Origin: Prochilodus magdalenae
Taxonomy: Eukaryota; Chordata; Actinopteri; Characiformes; Prochilodontidae
Assembly (NCBI GenBank): GCA_024036415.1
Contig: JAMWET010001950.1
Location: 192,001 to 256,000 of the forward strand
DNA: 64,000 bases
Direction: 5' to 3'
A program made the position numbers and the translations under genes. Within the stretch, counting starts at the first letter, position 1. The number at the start of each line of letters is the position of its first letter. The notes under the pieces were generated by a model. The model saw only the letters and a program-made list of their open reading frames with translations. It ran no database searches and was not told the origin of the DNA. Below, piece after piece: positions 62,746-64,000 of this stretch.

Positions 62746-63905
62746 ATCCCCGCCCCCTCCTCATCATCATCTAATCATCATCTCCCCCCTCCTCATCTCA
62801 TCATCATCTCTCCCCTCCTCATCCTCATCTCATCATCATCCCCCCCTCCTCATCTCATCATCATCTCTCCCCTCCTCATCATCATCTAATCATCATCTCC
62901 CCCCTCCTCATCTCATCATCATCTCCCCCATCATCCTCCTCCCATCTCATCCTCTCATCATCTCCTCCTCATCTCTCATCATCATCTCATCTCATCATCA
63001 TCTTTCCCCACCTCATCTCATCTCAATCATCCCACCTCCTCAAAAATTCATCTCATCTCATCTCATCATCATCTTTCACCTCCTCTTCTTATCATCTTCT
63101 CCCCGCCTCCTCATCCTCATCTCATCATCTCCCCCCTTCTCATCTCATCATCATCTCTCCCCTCCTCATCCTCATCTCATCTCCCCCCTCCTCATCCTCA
63201 TCTAATCATCATCTCTCCCCTCCTCATCCTCATCTCATCACCTCTACCCTCCTCATCCTCATCTCTCCCCTCCTCATCCTCATCTCTCCCCTCCTCAGCC
63301 TCATCTCTCCCCTCCTCATCCTCATCTCATCCTCTCCCCTCCTCATCCTCATCTCTCCCCTCCTCATCTCATCACCTCTACCCTCCTCATCCTCATCTCT
63401 CCCCTCCTCATCCTCTACCCTCCTCATCCTCATCTCTCCCCTCCTCATCTCATCATCCTCATCTCTCCCCTCTCCTATCTCATCACATCTTCCCCTCATC
63501 TCATCCACCTCTCCCCTCCATCCCTCCCCTCCTCCCTCATCTCATCATCATCTCCCCCTCCTCATCATCATCTCTCTCTCATCATCTCCCTCCTCCCATC
63601 TCTCCCCATCACATCCTCATCTCTCCTCCTCATCATCTCTCGCATCTCCTCCTCCTCATCTTCCCTCCTCATCCTCATCTCTCCCCTCCTCATCCTCATC
63701 TCTCCCCTCCTCATCCTCATCTCATCATCATCTCTCCCCTCCTCGTCCTCATCTCATCATCTCTCTGCTCCTTTTCCTTATCTCTCCCCTCCGCAATATT
63801 CATCCCTCTCTTCCTCATCCTTATCTCTCCCCTCTTCATCTCTTCTCCCTCATCTCCCCTTCTCATCCTCATCTCATCCTCATCCTCATCTCTTCCCCTC
63901 CTCTT
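62745..63905 (+). repeat. TC-rich minisatellite (CTCATCATCATCTCCCC type)
   Basis: About 1.16 kb is built of irregular units such as TCTCCCCTCCTCATCCTCATC with alternating CATCAT and CCCCTCC blocks. The opposite strand is purine-rich, giving Arg/Glu/Met/Asp-rich open frames (for example at 63508-63230) that are not genes. The array lies directly upstream of mars2. Confidence 0.95.
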
Positions 63906-64000
63906 CAAAGCCTATCTTCCTCATCTATAATGCGATATGAATATCATCCCTCATCTCTTTGAATGTCACCCTTATCCTATCCTCAATATTAAAGGATAAA

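Noticed and set aside
62553..62747. Upstream in-frame ATG of mars2 (MRIFSLKTF...)
   Set aside because: The extension has no family similarity, and the ATG at 62552 gives a protein of the usual length with a typical mitochondrial presequence.
63230..63908. Arg/Glu/Asp/Met-rich minus-strand open frames
   Set aside because: Translation of the TC-rich array; no gene features.

Overview
This window is vertebrate nuclear DNA, almost certainly from a ray-finned (teleost) fish. The genes are split by GT-AG introns, the proteins match vertebrate families closely, and the introns carry teleost-type repeats: a tRNA-headed SINE, Tc1/mariner debris, foldback MITEs, and CT, GT and TC simple repeats. Some repeat families suggest an otophysan (characin or catfish-like) genome, but that is a weak inference. 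There are three protein genes and no bacterial features, tRNA or rRNA genes, or CRISPR arrays.

Layout. (1) Positions 1-17775, + strand: the 3' half of an ABCC5/MRP5-like ABC transporter. Twelve exons (552 codons including the stop) encode the second transmembrane domain and second nucleotide-binding domain; the 5' half lies upstream of the window. Its introns hold a 1 kb minisatellite, a 1 kb decayed tandem array and several transposon remnants. (2) 17776-21589: 3' UTR and intergenic DNA with an old repeat copy. (3) 21590-55104, + strand: med12, the kinase-module subunit of Mediator, complete at both ends. Forty-three exons can be placed with consistent phases, giving about 2,110 codons against 2,177 in human MED12. 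Two pieces are missing. One is a phase-neutral exon of about 54 nt expected between 31904 and 33656. The other is about 43 codons replaced by a 4.15 kb run of C (38542-42696) containing Ns. That run looks like an assembly gap-filling artefact, because it begins and ends inside coding sequence. (4) 55105-57700: med12 3' UTR, a MITE, and a second copy of the last med12 intron and exon that keeps splice sites and would give a different C-terminus. (5) 57808-62552, - strand: mars2, mitochondrial methionyl-tRNA synthetase, complete in three exons and convergent with med12; its two introns are packed with repeats. (6) 62745-63905: a TC-rich array upstream of mars2.

The three genes share no pathway: a plasma-membrane exporter, a transcription co-regulator and a mitochondrial translation enzyme. 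I found no undescribed biological system. The most useful observations are the poly-C artefact inside med12, the missing med12 exon, the duplicated med12 terminal exon, a GC-AG intron and two NAGNAG acceptors. Human comparisons were made by eye from memory, with no database search.
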